Source of the DNA: Mycobacterium paragordonae
GTDB lineage: Bacteria; Actinomycetota; Actinomycetes; Mycobacteriales; Mycobacteriaceae
Reading direction: 5' to 3'
DNA length: 64,000 nt
Assembly (NCBI RefSeq): GCF_003614435.1
Contig: NZ_CP025546.1
Span: 3,038,001-3,102,000, forward strand
Shown: in pieces, positions 41,401-52,749 of the stretch
Position numbering within the stretch: position 1 is the first letter of the stretch
Layout of the letters: the number at the start of each line of letters is the position of its first letter
Position numbers and translations under genes: made by a program
Notes under the pieces: model-generated
Databases searched by the model: none
What the model was told of the DNA's origin: nothing
The model's input: the letters and a program-made list of their open reading frames with translations, nothing else

Positions 41401-41711
41401 GGCTCACGCTGTCGCCCACCCTGATTTTCGACTACCCGACCCCCGCCGCCCTGGCCGACTACCTCGCGGACCAACTGGCGAACACGGCGCCGGCACCCAC
41501 CGAACAACCGAACCCGTTGACCCGTTTCGGCGACATCAGCGGTGAACTCGACGCACTGGTTCACCAACCCGGCTTGACCGCCGACGAGAAGACCCAGATC
41601 ACCGCCAAACTCCGCGCCCTGATCGCCGATCTGACCGCCACTCCCGACGACGACACCACCATCGACAAGAGTGAGCTTCAGGCCCTCCTCGACGACGACT
41701 TCACCCCATAG
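35421..41711 (+). CDS. pks8: Type I polyketide synthase, KS-AT-DH-ER-KR-ACP (pks8 plus pks17 in one gene)
   Basis: A 2096-aa fully reducing module starting at GTG 35421, 17 bp after pks7. Order: docking coil (1-33), KS (Cys202), AT (Ser644 in GHSVGEI; HAFH at 741-744, the malonyl-CoA pattern), DH (His946 in [11 protein letters not shown], Asp1107), ER ([11 protein letters not shown] from 1475), KR (TGGTGMAG from 1668, Tyr1811), ACP (Ser1979 in GFDSL), then an acidic helical tail. In M. tuberculosis H37Rv the homologous sequence is split into pks8 (through ER) and pks17 (KR-ACP); together they have been linked to monomethyl-branched unsaturated fatty acids. Here there is no break. One oddity: the DH motif reads YGRAF where YGPAF is usual (Pks7 has the standard form). 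No thioesterase. Confidence 0.94.
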   Translation: MDATKQVDYLKRLTADLRRTRRRLAELEDRLSEPVAVVGMSCRYPGGADSPEALWQLLIEGRDGVADFPADRGWDVEGMYDPDPDALGKSYTRRGSFLNDAGDFDAGFFGIGPNEALAMDPQQRVLLEVSWEALERAGIDPTSLRGSATGVFAGVIHAGYGGEVKGELEGYGLTGSTLSVASGRVAYVLGLEGPAVSVDTACSSSLVALHLAAQSLRSGECDLALVGGVTVMATPGGFVEFSRQRALAADGRCKAYAAAADGTSWAEGAGVLVVERLADAQRLGHDVLAVVRGSAVNQDGASNGLTAPNGPSQQRVIRAALANAGLGVADVDVVEGHGTGTTLGDPIEAQAILATYGQDRPEPLWLGSIKSNLGHSSAAAGVAGVIKMVLAMQHGMMPKTLHVDAPTPHVDWSAGAVSLLTEARPWPAPGRPRRAGVSSFGISGTNAHVILEQAPEPEAVVPEPFTGPVPWVLSARSPAALANQARRLSGKARSDDRPVDVGWSLVSTRSLFEHRAVVVGTEGAQFQEALAGLAAGTPSRDVAVGRTRPLGQTVFVFPGQGAQYLDMGRALHERFPVFAKAFDAAADALNGHLRLPLQQVIWGTDAAVLESTEFAQPALFAVEVALAALLQSWGVVPDLVLGHSVGEIAAAHVAGVFSLEDAARLVAARGRLMAALPAGGVMVAVAATEAEAVAELGPGAGIAAVNAPDAVVISGEAAAVDAAVQTLAARGRRVHRLAVSHAFHSALMEPIVGDFVAALAGLTVSEPRISLLSNVTGRLAGPGYGSADYWVEHVRRPVRFADSVRQAESLGAKVFVEVGPSGGLMPLAEQSLATEPVAATLLTKDRPEVESLLIALGRLFTAGVGVQWREVFAGLGAQRVALPTYGFARQHFWLAELGVGPTQLATVGLAAGGHPLLGVVVERPDVGGVVLSGSLSPAVQGWLADHVVGGVVLFPGAGFVELVLRAGDEAGAPVIEELTLLAPLVLPPGGAVPVQVVVAAGDDSGRHGVWVYSAARGGDSWVLHAEGMLGPDSIRGGADLSAWPPVGAKAVDVSGVYEQLAARGYGYGRAFQGMRAVWRRGREVFAEVAAPEGVNVRRFGIHPAVLDAALHAWGFVEGGEQLALPFSWQGVTLHAAGSSRLRVRLAPTGAGSVSVELADSAGLPVLSVRELVVRAVSEQALLAGAPAGAKPGGGLLEVVWTPLQHNGAGAVGVQSVWALQSDGQLPGAVSDAADRALRVLQEHLSSDGVLAVVTRGSVALGSEAVSDLAGAAVWGLVRSAQAEHPGRIVLIDSDGSIPVEEALRHGEPQLLVRSGTVYGARLVRASSSLLELPEGMWRLTAGAGGTLEELTARRCERAELGPGQVRVAVGAVGVNFRDVMLALGMYPGSGDLGVEGAGVVVEVGAGVTELSVGDAVMGQLGAAASEAVVDQRIVTAVPAGWSLATAASVPVVFLTALYGLSVLGGLRAGERVLIHAGAGGVGMAAIQLARHWGCEVFATASRGKWDTLRAMGFDDDHLGDSRTLEFEEKFRAVTDGEGMDVVLNSLAGEFLDASLRLTAPGGRFLEMGKTDVRDAQAVAEQHRGVRYQAFDLFEAGPDLMARMYGEILGLMRDGAVKPLPITVFDMRRVQQAYRFVSQARHIGKVVLTVPNGPAGAQSPLTGASVVITGGTGMAGAAVARHLVDHYGVAHVVLVSRSGRRAEGADELVAGLEQAGARVTVADCDVTDRAATAAMLEQIPAEFPLKGVFHAAGVTDDTVITSLTAERLDAVLRVKVDGAWNLHELTRGANLAAFVTFSSLAGIVGSPGQGNYAAANAFLDGLARYRRDQGLPANSIAWGLWEEVSTLTRHLGERDLARMKQVGLSPLPTEQALALLDTALLADHPVAVAARLNTTALTSEADLPPLWHELVTRPSRRVIDAADSSAAVTGMVERLHALAPDQRQRALTELISTSAATVLGHSSAIEIDGHKAFQELGFDSLTAVELRNRLKAATGLTLSPTLIFDYPTPAALADYLADQLANTAPAPTEQPNPLTRFGDISGELDALVHQPGLTADEKTQITAKLRALIADLTATPDDDTTIDKSELQALLDDDFTP

Positions 41712-41718
41712 GCCGGCC

Positions 41719-44700
41719 GTGCAACCGACTGACATCGCCATCATCGGTGTTGCGTGCAGATTCCCGGGCGCCGCCGGCCCTCTGGAATTCTGGAACCTAA
41801 TACGCGAAGGCCGTGAGGTTCTCGAACCCCTCTCGGACGCAGCCAATTTCGATGCCGACTTCTTCAACCTGTCGCCCCGTGAGGCCAGTGCGATGGACCC
41901 GCGGCAACGGCTGGCCCTGGAGCTGACCTGGGAGCTGTTCGAAGACGCGTTCCTCCTGCCCGGCACGCTGCGCGGTGAACAGATCGCCGTGTACCTCGGG
42001 GCAATGAGTGACGACTACACGCTGCTCACCATGCGCGAGGGCGCAGATCAGGTGGACCACCATGCGTTCGCCGGCCTGAGCCGGGCGATGATCGCCAACC
42101 GGGTCTCCTATGTCTTCGGCCTGCGCGGGCCGAGCATGACCGTCGACTCCGGGCAATCGTCGTCTCTGGTCGCGGTGCACGAAGCCGGTGCCGGCCTGCG
42201 GGCCGGCGATTTCACCATGGCGGTCGCCGGCGGGATCCATCTCAACCTGGCACCCGAATCCGCTTCACTGGAGCGGGAATTCGGTGCCTTGTCACCATCC
42301 GGACGCACGTACGCCTTCGACCAGCGGGCTGACGGATACGTGCGCGGCGAGGGCGCCGGCCTGGTCCTGCTGAAACCGCTCGACGCCGCCGTGCGGGACG
42401 GCAACCGCATCCACGCCGTAATTTCCGGCAGCGCGGTCGGCAATGCCGGCCACGGCGGTGCCGGCCTGACCGTGCCCTCGGTCACTGCGCAGGCCGACGT
42501 CATACAGCGGGCGCTGAGCAGCGCCGGCCTGGGCCGCGACGACATCGGCTACGTCGAAGCCCACGGAACCGGGACCCAGGTCGGCGACCCGGCCGAGGCC
42601 CAGGCGCTCGGCGCTGTTTTCGGCGGGGGCCGCCCGGTGGCCATCGGGTCCGTCAAGACGAACATCGGTCACACCGGCGCCGCCGCAGGAGTGGCCGGCC
42701 TGATCAAGACGGTGTTGTCCATCCAAAACGGCTTCATTCCAGCAAGTCTCAACTTCGCCACCGCGAGTATCGACCTGGCAGCGCTGGGTCTGCGCGTCAA
42801 CGCCGCGCTGACACAGTGGGATGCCGCGCCCCGCCGGGCCGGCGTCTCGTCGTTCGGCATGGGCGGCACCAACGCCCATGTGATCGTCGAGCAGGCTCCC
42901 GTCGCGGAACCGGGCGGGACGGCACCCCCTGACGACGTGACCGTGCCCTGGGTGCTCAGCGCGCGGTCGGCCGAAGCGCTGGCCAATCAGGCGGGTCGCC
43001 TCGCCCGCCGGGTCGGCGGGAGCGGCATTGCCGATGTGGGTTGGTCGTTGGTGACCACGCGCTCGCAGTTCCAGCATCGGGCGGTCCTGGTCGGCTCGGA
43101 CCGCGAGCAGCTGGCGTCCGCGCTGACGGGTGTGGGTGAACCGGGGTCGGGCGCGGTGGTCGGCCGGGCCGGGACGCCCGGCAGCACGGTCTTCGTGTTT
43201 CCCGGACAGGGCTCGCAGTACCTGGGTATGGGCCGGCAGCTATACGACCGGTTCCCGGCCTTCGCGGCCGTATTCGACGAGGTCCTCGCCGCGCTCGACT
43301 CACATCTGACATCGCCCCTGCGACAAGTGATCTGGGGTCACGACCGGGCTCTGCTGCAAAGCACCGAATTCGCTCAAGCGGGGTTGTTCGCGGTACAGAT
43401 AGCCATGTCCGCGCTGCTGCGGTCCTGGGGGGTGACACCCGACGTGGTGCTGGGCCACTCGGTGGGCGAGATCGCCGCCGCCCAGCTGGCCGGGGTGCTG
43501 ACGCTGCCGGATGCCGCGCGCCTGGTGGCGGTGCGCGGTCGGTTGATGGCCGAATTACCCACGGGCGGTGCGATGATCGCGGCCGCCGTCGGCGAAGCGG
43601 AGGTGGCGCCGCTGCTGGCGCACGGCGTCAGCCTGGCGGCCGTCAACGCGCCGGATGCGGTGGTGCTGTCCGGACCGGAGGTCGCCGTCGGCGCTCTGGC
43701 CGAGAGTCTGGCGGCTCAGGGCCGTCGAGTGCAGCGGCTCGCGGTGTCGCATGCGTTCCATTCCGCGTTGATGGAGCCGATGCTCGAGGAGTTCCGGACG
43801 GCCCTCGCCGGCCTCAACGCCTCGACGCCGCGAATCAGCCTGATTTCCAACGTCACTGGTGAGCCGGCCGGCGCCGGATATGGGTCGGCGCAGTACTGGC
43901 TCGATCATGTGCGCAAACCGGTGCGGTTCGCCGATGGGATCACGGCGGCAGCCGGCCTGGGCGGCGGGGTGTTCGTCGAAATGGGCCCGGCCGCCGGTTT
44001 GACCGCGGACCGGCACGTCTCGGTCCTGACGATGACGGACGGCCGCGCCGAGGTCGATGCCGTGCTGACCGCTGCGGGGACGATGTTCACCAGGGGAGTG
44101 GACGTCGACTGGGCCGCCACGTTCGACGGACTGGCGCCACGGCGGGTGGAATTACCGACGTACGGCTTCGCGCGGCGACGCTTCTGGGTGGGAACCGGTG
44201 ACGACACCCCGGTTGCCACCCCACCCGCGGAATCGCTGCAAGACCTCGATCCCGGTGAGCAACGCCGCCGGCTCGCCGAGTTGGTATGCCACCACGCCGC
44301 CGTCGTGCTTGGGCACCCCGGTGGCGGCGACATCGAAGCCGAACGGGCCTTCCAGGATCTCGGCTTCACCTCGATGAGCGGGGTTGAACTGCGTAATCGC
44401 CTGAAAACGGAGAGCGCTTTGTCGGGATTGCCACTATCGCGCACCCTGATTTTCGACTATCCCACGCCAATCGTCCTGGCCGAACATCTCGCACAGCTAC
44501 TGTCGGGTGATCCCGGCAGCGAATCCGGTGACGTCGGGATTTGGTCGTTACTACACACGATTCCAATCAGCGAGCTGCGGCGGACCGGTTTACTCGACAA
44601 ACTGCTGCTGCTGGCGGGTAGACCGGAAAAGGCCATGTCAGACGCGGTAAACCGCGAAGATGTAATCGACTCCCTGAGCCCGGACGCGCTAATCGCGATG

Positions 44701-44730
44701 ACGCTCGACGGCGAGGATGATAATGGCTGA
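41719..44730 (+). CDS. pks9: Type I polyketide synthase, KSQ-AT-ACP loading module
   Basis: From GTG 41719 the protein has 1003 aa (MQPTDIAIIGVACRFPG); an earlier GTG at 41671 would overlap the pks8 gene by 41 bp and adds nothing conserved. Domains: KS-like (4-410), AT (490-780; Ser581 in GHSVGEI, HAFH at 678-681, malonyl type), ACP (830-920; Ser885 in GFTSMS). The KS active site is VDSGQSSSL, with Gln146 where condensing KS domains have Cys; the two catalytic His motifs (EAHGTGT, NIGH) remain. That is the KSQ pattern of loading modules, which decarboxylate malonyl-ACP to make an acetyl starter. The absence of an N-terminal docking coil, unlike Pks7 and Pks8, agrees. A C-terminal tail with SLSPDALIAMTLDGE resembles a docking segment for handing the chain on. 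Confidence 0.93.
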   Translation: MQPTDIAIIGVACRFPGAAGPLEFWNLIREGREVLEPLSDAANFDADFFNLSPREASAMDPRQRLALELTWELFEDAFLLPGTLRGEQIAVYLGAMSDDYTLLTMREGADQVDHHAFAGLSRAMIANRVSYVFGLRGPSMTVDSGQSSSLVAVHEAGAGLRAGDFTMAVAGGIHLNLAPESASLEREFGALSPSGRTYAFDQRADGYVRGEGAGLVLLKPLDAAVRDGNRIHAVISGSAVGNAGHGGAGLTVPSVTAQADVIQRALSSAGLGRDDIGYVEAHGTGTQVGDPAEAQALGAVFGGGRPVAIGSVKTNIGHTGAAAGVAGLIKTVLSIQNGFIPASLNFATASIDLAALGLRVNAALTQWDAAPRRAGVSSFGMGGTNAHVIVEQAPVAEPGGTAPPDDVTVPWVLSARSAEALANQAGRLARRVGGSGIADVGWSLVTTRSQFQHRAVLVGSDREQLASALTGVGEPGSGAVVGRAGTPGSTVFVFPGQGSQYLGMGRQLYDRFPAFAAVFDEVLAALDSHLTSPLRQVIWGHDRALLQSTEFAQAGLFAVQIAMSALLRSWGVTPDVVLGHSVGEIAAAQLAGVLTLPDAARLVAVRGRLMAELPTGGAMIAAAVGEAEVAPLLAHGVSLAAVNAPDAVVLSGPEVAVGALAESLAAQGRRVQRLAVSHAFHSALMEPMLEEFRTALAGLNASTPRISLISNVTGEPAGAGYGSAQYWLDHVRKPVRFADGITAAAGLGGGVFVEMGPAAGLTADRHVSVLTMTDGRAEVDAVLTAAGTMFTRGVDVDWAATFDGLAPRRVELPTYGFARRRFWVGTGDDTPVATPPAESLQDLDPGEQRRRLAELVCHHAAVVLGHPGGGDIEAERAFQDLGFTSMSGVELRNRLKTESALSGLPLSRTLIFDYPTPIVLAEHLAQLLSGDPGSESGDVGIWSLLHTIPISELRRTGLLDKLLLLAGRPEKAMSDAVNREDVIDSLSPDALIAMTLDGEDDNG

Positions 44731-44791
44731 CGCCAGGTATCACTGACAAATATTTCTCACACAATAAGACAGGTGTTGAATATCACCGTCT

Positions 44792-44820
44792 TTGCCAGGT
44801 TGCGAAATGCGAACTAAACT
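44792..44820 (+). promoter_or_regulatory. Promoter of pks11
   Basis: TTGCCA (44792-44797), 17-bp spacer, TAAACT (44815-44820), 63 bp before the pks11 ATG in an AT-rich 153-bp gap. It mirrors the pks10 promoter, including the GCGA(A)CTAAACT context. Confidence 0.6.
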
Positions 44821-44883
44821 CTGGTTTTTAACAAGTCTTTTCGGGGTGGGCTGTCCGACGAGTAACTGAATGAGGCAGGGTCA

Positions 44884-45945
44884 ATGAGCGTCATCGCCGG
44901 AGTCTTCGGTGCATTGCCACCACACCGATACAGCCAGAGTGAGATCACCGATCTGTTCGTCGAGTTCCCGGGGCTGAAGGAGCACGAAGAGATCGTTCGG
45001 CGGCTGCACAAGTCCGCCAAGGTGAACAATCGCCACTTCGTGCTGCCGCTGGAGCGCTACCCGTCCCTGAACGACTTCGGCGATGCCAACGAGATCTTTA
45101 TCGACAAGGCGGTCGACCTCGGCATCGAGGCCCTGATGGGCGCTCTCGACGAGGCGGGCCTGCAGCCGCAGGACATCGACCTGATCGTCACCACCACCGT
45201 CACCGGCGTCGCGGTTCCGTCGCTGGACGCGCGGATCGCCGGACGGCTCGGACTGCGACCCGACGTCCGCCGGATGCCGCTGTTCGGCCTGGGATGCGTG
45301 GCCGGCGCGGCGGGCGTGGCGCGGCTGCACGACTACCTGCGTGGGGCTCCCGACGGCGTCGCGGTGCTGATCTCCGTCGAGCTGTGCTCGCTGACCTACC
45401 CGGCGGTCAAACCGACGGTCTCGGGTCTGATCGGAACGGCTCTGTTCGGCGATGGCGCGGCCGCCGTCGTCGCCGTCGGTGACCGCCGCGCCGAGCAGAT
45501 CCGGGCCACCGGACCCACCATCGTCGATTCCCGCAGCCGCCTGTACCCGGAGTCGCTGGACATCATGGGCTGGGACGTCGGATCGCACGGCCTGCAGCTG
45601 CGGCTGTCCCCGGACCTGACCGGCCTGATCGAAGCGCACCTGCCGGCCGACGTCGACGGGTTCCTCGCCCTGCATGACCTGAACCGCGACGACATCGGCA
45701 CCTGGGTGAGCCACCCCGGTGGGCCGAAGGTGATCGACGCGATCACCAGTTGCCTGGAGCTCGCGCCCGAGGCGCTCGAGCTGACCTGGCGCTCCCTCGG
45801 CGAGATCGGCAACCTGTCCTCGTCCTCGGTGCTGCATATCCTGCGCGACACCATCGAGAAACGGCCGCCCAGCGGGAGTCCCGGTTTGATGCTTGCGATG
45901 GGTCCCGGGTTCTGCGCCGAACTGGTGCTACTGCGCTGGCACTGA
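44884..45945 (+). CDS. pks11: Type III polyketide synthase
   Basis: The second chalcone synthase-like enzyme, 353 aa, with Cys138, His277 and Asn310 at the same positions as in Pks10. The sequence is close to what I recall of M. tuberculosis Pks11 (PRDVRRM-type region, [21 protein letters not shown]), an enzyme reported to make methyl-branched alkylpyrones from long-chain acyl-CoA. It has its own promoter. The 3' end overlaps the convergent cyp139 gene by 18 bp (45928-45945). Natural partner for the type I enzymes upstream, which lack a release domain. Confidence 0.95.
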   Translation: MSVIAGVFGALPPHRYSQSEITDLFVEFPGLKEHEEIVRRLHKSAKVNNRHFVLPLERYPSLNDFGDANEIFIDKAVDLGIEALMGALDEAGLQPQDIDLIVTTTVTGVAVPSLDARIAGRLGLRPDVRRMPLFGLGCVAGAAGVARLHDYLRGAPDGVAVLISVELCSLTYPAVKPTVSGLIGTALFGDGAAAVVAVGDRRAEQIRATGPTIVDSRSRLYPESLDIMGWDVGSHGLQLRLSPDLTGLIEAHLPADVDGFLALHDLNRDDIGTWVSHPGGPKVIDAITSCLELAPEALELTWRSLGEIGNLSSSSVLHILRDTIEKRPPSGSPGLMLAMGPGFCAELVLLRWH

Positions 45946-47216
45946 CTCGCGCACGTGCACTGTCAGACCCGGCTTGGGACTGAGCGACGCGAAGTTCGCC
46001 GCCCGGAGGCGCTGAGCCGGTAGGTCCAGGGTGGTCCGCGCGACCAGCCGGGCCAGCATCACCGTCATCTCGGTGATGGCCATCACCGAACCGATGCACC
46101 GGTGCAAGCCGCCGCTGAACGGAATGAACTCGTATGGAGCGGGTTTGCGGTAGTCCGGGGCGTCGGGGTCCCAGCGCTGCGGGCGGAATTGCGTTGGCTC
46201 CGGCCATATCTCGGGCAGCCGGTGGGTGACGTAGGCGCTGAACACGATCATCCGGCCCGCCGGGATGTGACGGCCCTCGAAGCGCAGGTCCCGCATCACC
46301 CGCCGGGCCGAGATCACACCCGGCGGGTAAAGCCGAAGTGTCTCGTGCACAACGCCGTTGAGGTAAGTCAGGGCGGGCAGATCCGCGGCGGCGGGTGGCG
46401 CGCCGCCCAATACCCGCCCTACCTCGGCAGCCGCGGTATCCCAGGCGCCGGGCATCGTCAAAAGCAGGTGGGCGGCCCAGGCGAGCGCGCCGCTGGTGGT
46501 TTCGAACCCCGCGGTGATCATCGAGACGATCTGGTCGCGAATCTCGTTGTCACTCAGGGTCTGTCCTTCGTCGGATCGCCCGTTGAGCAGCGTTGTCAGC
46601 ATATGGTCGTCGGGTCTGGGCCGGGCCCGGGCATCGGCGATCTCGGTGTCCATCAATTCGTCGATGCGCGCCCGGGCGGTCATCGCGCGCCGCCAGCCGG
46701 GGGAGTTGAGCCTCCGTTGCATCGCCATCACCTGGGGTAGGTGGTGGGTCAGGTCCAGCAGCGGCTGCAGCTGTGCGCCAAGGAAATCCGAATGCGCGGC
46801 CATCCGGGAACCGAACAGGCTTTCCGCGGTACTGCGCCGAATAGCCGAACGAAAACCCTGATAGATATCCACCCGCTGGCCGGGGCGCCAGTCGTCGATC
46901 ATCGTGTCGACGGAGCGCACCATGGTCTGCACGTACTCCTGAACCTGGCGGTGGCGCAGTCCCGGTGCCACCACGCTGCGCCGGCGGCGGTGGTCGTCGC
47001 CGTCGCTGACGATCAGTGCGGTCGGGCCGTCCACCGGCGCCAGCGTCTCGAAGGTCTCCCGCCAGCTGAACGCATCGGCGTTGGCGAAGACGAACTTGTT
47101 CGCCTCCGGCCCAAGCAGATAGACGAATCCGCGGCTTCCGATCCCGGCATTGATGACCGGGCCACGGCGTCGGTACGCCGCCAACAGCGCCTCACCGGGT
47201 GGGTAGGACACCGGCT

Positions 47217-47220
<4 letters not shown>
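45928..47220 (-). CDS. cyp139: Cytochrome P450, CYP139 family
   Basis: A 431-aa haem monooxygenase. The I-helix AGFETTS lies near residues 235-243, the ExxR motif as HETLR near 292, and the haem-ligand loop [10 protein letters not shown] with Cys375. The start is the ATG at 47220-47218 ([13 protein letters not shown]). It overlaps the stop of the ABC-F gene in an ATGA arrangement, so the two are co-translated. CYP139 is the P450 found next to pks11 in M. tuberculosis and probably oxidises a product of the neighbouring PKS enzymes. Soluble form, no N-terminal membrane anchor. Confidence 0.93.
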
Positions 47221-49007
<1,787 letters not shown>

Positions 49008-49075
49008 TGGGCTGAGGCTACCGGCTTGCTACCGCATGGACTGGCTCGTCACCTCAGTGAGGTCGATCTGGCCGG

Positions 49076-52000
49076 TCACAGCTGTCCGGTGGTGCCGGGC
49101 AGCCCTCCGGGTATCCCGCCGCCCCCGGCGACGGCATGGGCCAGAACAGCTGCGAGCGCGTCACCGCCATTGCCGCCGAAGCCGCCGGCTGCGCCGTCGG
49201 TGCCGCCGTCGCCGCCGTCGCCGCCGATTGAGGCTCCGGTCCCGTAGTTGTAGGCCGTGCCGCCGAGCCCGCCATTTCCGCCGGTGCCGGTGCCGGTGGC
49301 GTTGCCGCCCCGGCCGCCGAAGCCCCCGGTGGCGCCCGCCGTCGATGCGGTGTTCTCGATCTCCGCGGTACCGCCCCACCCGCCGTCGCCGCCGTAACCG
49401 GTGGTGCCGTCGCCGCCGGCTCCTCCGGTTCCGGCGATGGCGTTTCCGGTTCCAGCGGTGAACGCATAGCCACCGCTGCCGCCTTCCCCGCCGTTGGTGC
49501 CGCCACCGCCGGTCCCGGCATCGCCGCCGGCGGCGGTGGCCGCAGAGGTGCTGTTCCGGACCCACCCGGCGCCACCGCTGCCGCCAATGCCACCGGTTCC
49601 GCCGGCGCCGTCCGTGCCGTGCACGCCGTCGCCACCGATGGCGTCTCCGGTTCCGTAGTTGAAGGCGTTACCGCCGCGGCCACCGGCGCCGCCGTTATGG
49701 CCGGTGCCGCCGGCTCCGGGGGTGCCGCCGATGGCGTCTCCGGTGCCGTAGTTGACCGCGTGACCGCCCCACCCGCCCGAACCGCCAGTGCCGCTTGTGG
49801 CGCTGCCGCCGGCGCCGCCGAGCCCGCCTACGGCGTCAGCCGTAGAGGTGGTGCTCTCGATGTACGCGCGACCGCCGTCACCGCCGGTACCGCCGTTACC
49901 GGTCGTCCCGTCACCGCCCGCCCCGCCGGCGCCGGGGGTGACATGTCCGGTTCCCGGTGAGTACGCCTCTCCGCCCCACCCGCCGTCGCCGCCGGTGGTG
50001 CCGTCGCCGCCGGCCCCGCCATTTCCGCCAGTGGCTGAACCCGCCGAGACGCTGACGCTGTCGCCGCCGGGGCCGCCGGCCCCGCCAACCCCGCCGTTGC
50101 CGTTGCTGCCGTTCGCGCCGTTGGCGCCGTACGCGTGTCCGGTTCCCGCGACAACCGCTTCACCGCCACGGCCGCCGCCGCCGCCGTTGAAACCGGTGCC
50201 GCCGGCACCGGGGGTGCCGCCGATGGCGTCACCGGTTCCGGAGGTGTCCGCGAAGCCGCCGGCCCCGCCGTACCCGCCGGTTCCGGTGGGGCCGGTGGCA
50301 TCGCCGCCGTGCCCACCGGAACCGCCGACGAGGGTGACCGTAGAGGCGTTGTTCTGGATTTCCGCGCCGCCGCCGCCACCACCACTGCCGCCGTAGCCGA
50401 CGGTGCCGGTGCCGCCGTCTCCGCCGGTGCCGGCGGTGAGGTGTCCAAATCCTCGCGTGAACGCATTAGCACCGTTGCCGCCGCGCCCGCCGGTGCCGCC
50501 GTCGCCGCCGTCCCCACCGTTGCCACCGGCAGCAGTGCTGTTAGAGGCGCCGTTATAGATGTTCGCGTAACCGGCGTCGCCACCGGCGCCGCCGGTGCCG
50601 TCAGCCGCGTCCCCGCCAGCACCGCCGTCTCCGCCGGTGACATTTCCGGTTCCGTAGTTCTCCGCGACACCGCCGGTGCCGCCGGTGCCGCCGTGACCGC
50701 CGACGCCGCCCCTGCCGCCGCTGCCGCCATGGCCGCCGACACTGGCGGCACCGGTGGCGTTGCCGCCGCGACCGCCCGTGCCGCCCGTGCCGCCGACGTC
50801 GCCGGCCACGCCTTCGCTGCCGGCGCCGCCGCCGCCACCCATTCCGCCGACCCCGCCGCTGCCCGCCACCACGCCGCTACCCGGTGATCCTGCGTCGCCG
50901 CCGGTGCCGCCCCCACCGCCACCGGGGGCAACCGTCCCGCCGCCGCCGGTGTCGGCGCCCCCGGCGCCGCCCGCACCGCCGACGCCGCCGTCCCCGGCCC
51001 GGCCGCCGGTTCCGCTCACGCTGGCGCCACCGTCGCCGCCGCGGCCACCATGGCCGCCGAAAAAGCCATCGCTGCCCGAAGCGCCCGCGTCGCCTGCACC
51101 GCCGGCGCCGCCCGTGCCGCCGGCGCCGCCGACGCCTGCGCTGCCCGCGTGGCCAGCGGCCCCGAATAGGCCTCCTGCGGCACCGGCGGCACCGGCCGTA
51201 CCGGCAGTACCACCCATCCCGCCGTCGCCCGCGGTTCCGCCGTCCATGCCGAGCCCGACGCCGCTGCCGCCGTTACCGCCAAGGCCACCGGCGCCACCCG
51301 CCCCGCCGGCTCCGCCGTCGCCGGCGGTGCCGCCCAGCCATGCCTTGTTGGCGCCGCCGACCCCACCGACGCCACCCATTCCACCCTGCCCACCGGTAGC
51401 ACCGATGCCGCCGGCCGATCCGTCCGTACCGGCCTCCCCGGCGCCGCCGGCGCCACCGGCCCCGCCGGCCCCGCCATGACCCCACAGCGACAACAGCTGA
51501 CTATTTGCCCCGCCGGCCCCGCCAGACCCGCCGTTACCGCCGGGCCCACCCGCCACGCCGACTCCGCCTGCACCGCCTGCCCCGCCGGACCCGCCGGTAG
51601 CGCCGCCGAACGGTCCTAACCCGCCGCCGATCAGACCGTTGGCGCCGCCGGCACCTCCGTTACCACCGCTACCGCCGGCCACCCCGGTTCCGCCCGCGCC
51701 ACCATTGCCGCCGCGACCCCAAAAGGCAGCGGACCCGCCGGAGCCGCCGTTACCGCCGGCCGCGCCCGACCCACCATTGCCGCCGTTGCCCCACAGCCAT
51801 CCACCCTCGCCGCCGTTCTGCCCGGTGCCGGGCGCCCCGTCGGCGCCGTCGCCGAACAGCGGGCGACCGGTCAGCGCCTGGCTGGGACCGTTGATCAGCC
51901 CGAGCAGGTCATCCGCTATCGACTGGGCCGACAGCGGCACGGCGTTGGCGGCTTCGGCGCCCGCATACGCCGCGGCACCGGACTGCAACGTGCGCACAAA

Positions 52001-52225
52001 GTCGGCGTGAAACGCCGCCGCCTGCGCGCTGAACGCCTGATATTCCTGGGCGTAACCGCCGAAAAGCGCCGCGATCGCCGCCGACACCTCATCCTGGGCC
52101 GCGGCCACTATCCCGGTGGTTCGGGCGACCGCAGCCGCATGTGCCTCGCTCAGCGACGAGCCGATACTGCCCAAATCCGTTGCCGCCGCCGAGAACATTT
52201 CGTGCGACGCGACCACATACGACAT
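49076..52225 (-). CDS. PE_PGRS family protein
   Basis: A 1049-aa PE_PGRS protein read from the ATG at 52225-52223 ([11 protein letters not shown]) behind GGCGGGAG. PE domain 1-95 with export signal YAGAE, linker [17 protein letters not shown], then GGxGG repeats to the end ([16 protein letters not shown]); no separate C-terminal domain. The first half is ordinary PGRS. The second half alternates two modules of about 30 residues: one with a YGTG(D/N/H) core, as in [12 protein letters not shown], and one with an ENTAST or NSTSAA core flanked by AEI or AYI. This gives a regular longer period unlike simple PGRS. It lies 68 bp upstream of the ABC-F gene on the same strand. Confidence 0.93.
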   Translation of the reverse strand: MSYVVASHEMFSAAATDLGSIGSSLSEAHAAAVARTTGIVAAAQDEVSAAIAALFGGYAQEYQAFSAQAAAFHADFVRTLQSGAAAYAGAEAANAVPLSAQSIADDLLGLINGPSQALTGRPLFGDGADGAPGTGQNGGEGGWLWGNGGNGGSGAAGGNGGSGGSAAFWGRGGNGGAGGTGVAGGSGGNGGAGGANGLIGGGLGPFGGATGGSGGAGGAGGVGVAGGPGGNGGSGGAGGANSQLLSLWGHGGAGGAGGAGGAGEAGTDGSAGGIGATGGQGGMGGVGGVGGANKAWLGGTAGDGGAGGAGGAGGLGGNGGSGVGLGMDGGTAGDGGMGGTAGTAGAAGAAGGLFGAAGHAGSAGVGGAGGTGGAGGAGDAGASGSDGFFGGHGGRGGDGGASVSGTGGRAGDGGVGGAGGAGGADTGGGGTVAPGGGGGGTGGDAGSPGSGVVAGSGGVGGMGGGGGAGSEGVAGDVGGTGGTGGRGGNATGAASVGGHGGSGGRGGVGGHGGTGGTGGVAENYGTGNVTGGDGGAGGDAADGTGGAGGDAGYANIYNGASNSTAAGGNGGDGGDGGTGGRGGNGANAFTRGFGHLTAGTGGDGGTGTVGYGGSGGGGGGAEIQNNASTVTLVGGSGGHGGDATGPTGTGGYGGAGGFADTSGTGDAIGGTPGAGGTGFNGGGGGRGGEAVVAGTGHAYGANGANGSNGNGGVGGAGGPGGDSVSVSAGSATGGNGGAGGDGTTGGDGGWGGEAYSPGTGHVTPGAGGAGGDGTTGNGGTGGDGGRAYIESTTSTADAVGGLGGAGGSATSGTGGSGGWGGHAVNYGTGDAIGGTPGAGGTGHNGGAGGRGGNAFNYGTGDAIGGDGVHGTDGAGGTGGIGGSGGAGWVRNSTSAATAAGGDAGTGGGGTNGGEGGSGGYAFTAGTGNAIAGTGGAGGDGTTGYGGDGGWGGTAEIENTASTAGATGGFGGRGGNATGTGTGGNGGLGGTAYNYGTGASIGGDGGDGGTDGAAGGFGGNGGDALAAVLAHAVAGGGGIPGGLPGTTGQL

Positions 52226-52469
52226 CGTTATTCTCCCGCCCGATCGGGGTCCTCGACGAACACGGTCGCGCAACGGCGCCGCCACCCCTAGGGACTTTCG
52301 CCCTCATTCGCCCCGCCAGCAGGCCTCAACCGGCCATGCCCTAGCGCCGACAAACCAGTCGAGCGGGAGTGCTGCGCCGGCCCCATTGCGTAAACCGCTG
52401 CATTGCACGACTTGGCCTGATTCGGGGGACCGAGGCCACCGGTGTCCGCTATCGGTTGGGCTGGCTTGA
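52226..52469. other. Divergent spacer between PE_PGRS and the riboswitch
   Basis: About 240 bp with no supported gene. It must hold the promoters of the PE_PGRS gene (minus) and of the riboswitch-PPE transcript (plus), but I cannot pick out convincing hexamers for either. Confidence 0.4.
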
Positions 52470-52625
52470 TGCGACAATGCACCGGTAAGGCAATGACGAT
52501 GCAGGAAGCCGGTGTGAAACCGGCGCGGTCCCGCCACTGTAATCGGGGAGCGACCCTCATACGCCACGGCGATTAGCTGGAAGGCGAGGCGAGCAACGAT
52601 CCGAGAGCCAGGATACTCGCGTCAT
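52470..52625 (+). ncRNA. Cobalamin (B12) riboswitch
   Basis: The conserved core is plain: GGAAGCCGGTGTGAAACCGG at 52503-52522, then CGCGGTCCCGCCACTGTAA (52523-52542) and GGGGAGCGACC, and the B12 box AGCCAGGATAC at 52606-52616. These are the hallmark elements of the adenosylcobalamin-sensing aptamer. It lies about 125 nt upstream of the PPE2-like start codon on the same strand. Downstream, a small hairpin (CGGGG 52640-52644 with CCCCG 52652-52656) may belong to the expression platform. Expected effect: expression of the PPE gene falls when B12 is plentiful. In M. tuberculosis a B12 riboswitch precedes the PPE2-cobQ1-cobU genes. Confidence 0.92.
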
Positions 52626-52749
52626 CGCGTCCTGCGACCCGGGGCGGTGTACCCCGAGAGAGCGATCGCCGTCCGATGCATATCCGGTTTGTTTTTGGTC
52701 ATTTCTGTTCGCGGACAACGTTTTCCGTATCCTGCCAAGTGGTCGCGCA

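Noticed and set aside
41671..41718. Earlier GTG start for pks9 inside the pks8 gene
   Set aside because: Adds 16 unconserved residues; the GTG at 41719 begins just before the KS domain.
49788..51479. Plus-strand Pro/Ala open frames over the second PE_PGRS gene
   Set aside because: Complement of Gly-rich coding sequence, same reason as for PE-B.
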